Source: Candidatus Dadabacteria bacterium (lineage in GTDB: Bacteria; Desulfobacterota_D; UBA1144; Nemesobacterales; UBA2774). From it: DNA of 6,948 bases. Positions 6,643 to 6,948 of the stretch are shown here, piece after piece (position 1 is the stretch's first letter; each line of letters begins with the position of its first letter). Below the pieces are notes generated by a model that made no database searches, was not told the origin of the DNA, and saw nothing but the letters and a program-made list of their open reading frames with translations. Made by a program: the position numbers and the translations under genes. Where the stretch lies: positions 1 to 6,948 of the forward strand of contig QIHJ01000285.1 in assembly GCA_003229065.1 (NCBI GenBank). The letters run 5' to 3'.

Positions 6643-6675
6643 CTGCAACAAAATCTAATAGGGAGGGATTAGTAA
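6643..6675 (+). promoter_or_regulatory. Second copy of the two-box motif seen upstream of the sigma gene
   Basis: CTGCAAC (6643-6649) and TTAGTAA (6669-6675) repeat both boxes found at 5021-5052, with one extra base between them (19 against 18). If it is an ECF promoter it would start a transcript near 6682 running right into a region without a convincing gene. The extra base and the lack of a known target keep confidence low. Confidence 0.33.
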
Positions 6676-6679
6676 ACTC

Positions 6680-6702
6680 CGCTCGCCCTGAGCCAGTCGA
6701 AG
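6680..6702. repeat. Probable dispersed extragenic repeat copy
   Basis: CGCTCGCCCTGAGC, two to three variable bases, then GTCGAAG closely resembles a short element recalled as recurring between genes in many unrelated bacterial genomes (CGCCCTGAGC..GTCGAAG). The identification is from memory, and only one copy lies in the window. It is not a gene and carries no transposase. Confidence 0.45.
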
Positions 6703-6809
6703 TGTACACCCTATCCGATCGGGGACTTATTACAATGTCGAGAGTATTGGGGATAATAGCTCTGTTGGCTATCCGGAGAAGAACGATAACAGCTTAAATA
6801 GAGACTAAC

Positions 6810-6850
6810 GGAAACTGCACAAATTATATTATAGTTTCCTTACAGTTTTT
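6810..6850 (+). terminator. Possible terminator or attenuator-like hairpin
   Basis: GGAAACT (6810-6816) pairs perfectly with AGTTTCC (6833-6839) across a 16-nt AT-rich loop. The same left arm, as AAACTG (6812-6817), can instead pair with CAGTTT (6843-6848), which is followed by more T residues to 6850. The long loop and low G+C make it a weak terminator candidate. Confidence 0.25.
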
Positions 6851-6883
6851 ACATATACTTAAGGTTTTCCGAATACAATTTCT

Positions 6884-6912
6884 TTGACAGCGGGCGTTTC
6901 TTGCTCTATCCT
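6884..6912 (+). promoter_or_regulatory. Candidate sigma70 promoter reading out of the right edge
   Basis: A perfect TTGACA (6884-6889) is followed after 17 bp by TATCCT (6907-6912), matching the -10 consensus at 4 of 6 positions. Transcription would start near 6919. An inverted pair, TGACAG (6885-6890) and CTGTCA (6913-6918), brackets the promoter spacer and -10 box and might be an operator. The gene it would serve lies outside the window. Confidence 0.4.
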
Positions 6913-6948
6913 CTGTCATAGGGTAATATTTTAATAAAAAAAGCGGGT

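Larger units (their letters stand above)
6554..6948. other. 395-bp region without a convincing gene, rich in inverted repeats
   Basis: No convincing protein-coding gene is present on either strand. Visible elements in order are: a bulged hairpin pairing 6564-6572 with 6584-6593; another pairing 6592-6599 with 6605-6611; the second copy of the CTGCAAC/TTAGTAA motif (6643-6675); a probable dispersed repeat (6680-6702); the palindromes GTGTACAC (6702-6709) and CCGATCGG (6715-6722); ATAGC/GCTAT (6756-6772); GGAAACT/AGTTTCC (6810-6839); and a promoter-like TTGACA site at 6884. A 20-codon reading frame at 6735-6797 is noted as a weak possibility. The region could hold a small RNA, a long leader for a gene beyond the right edge, or decayed sequence. 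Confidence 0.6.

Noticed and set aside
1..6948. CRISPR array, tRNA, rRNA, insertion sequence or prophage genes
   Set aside because: No regularly spaced repeats, no cloverleaf with CCA end, no conserved rRNA strings, and no transposase, integrase or phage motifs were seen on either strand.

Overview
The window looks like a stretch of chromosome from a Gram-negative bacterium of moderate G+C content. The evidence is a sedoheptulose-7-phosphate isomerase for LPS-core heptose, an exported Spy/CpxP-like protein, and an endonuclease-type MutL of the kind found in bacteria without MutH. The gene content would suit a deltaproteobacterium or a related uncultured lineage, but nothing here fixes the phylum. 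All seven recognisable genes lie on the + strand. No tRNA, rRNA, CRISPR array or transposase was seen.

Region 1 (1-265) has no convincing gene. It starts with a purine-rich direct repeat (two 36-37 bp copies, 84-85 bp apart) and ends with a good sigma70-type promoter (TTGACG, 17 bp, TAGAAT) just before mutL.

Region 2 (266-3584) is a compact housekeeping group: mutL (mismatch repair), gmhA (heptose biosynthesis), yacG (zinc-binding gyrase inhibitor family) and efp (translation elongation factor P). Gaps are 3, 36 and 46 bp, so one transcript from the mutL promoter is plausible. The EF-P is unusual: the lysine or arginine that is normally modified at the loop tip is a glutamine.

Region 3 (3585-4839) is an AT-rich spacer with a 15-bp palindrome overlapping a possible promoter, followed by a multi-pass membrane protein of the PAP2 superfamily. 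Its catalytic motifs resemble Aur1-type inositol phosphorylceramide synthases.

Region 4 (4840-6553) is a translationally coupled three-gene envelope-stress module: an ECF sigma factor, a zinc-binding membrane anti-sigma factor (11-bp overlap) and a secreted Spy/CpxP-like protein starting at TTG (4-bp overlap). The natural reading is that the anti-sigma holds the sigma factor at the membrane and the Spy-like protein senses or treats periplasmic damage or metal, broadly like CnrH/CnrY/CnrX.

Region 5 (6554-6948) is about 395 bp with no convincing gene. It holds several RNA-type inverted repeats, a copy of what looks like a dispersed extragenic repeat, and a perfect TTGACA promoter box near the right edge. 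A two-box motif, CTGCAAC then TTAGTAA 18-19 bp later, occurs both here and just upstream of the sigma gene. This makes an autoregulated ECF promoter plus a second sigma-dependent transcript, possibly a small RNA, the most interesting hypothesis in the window.
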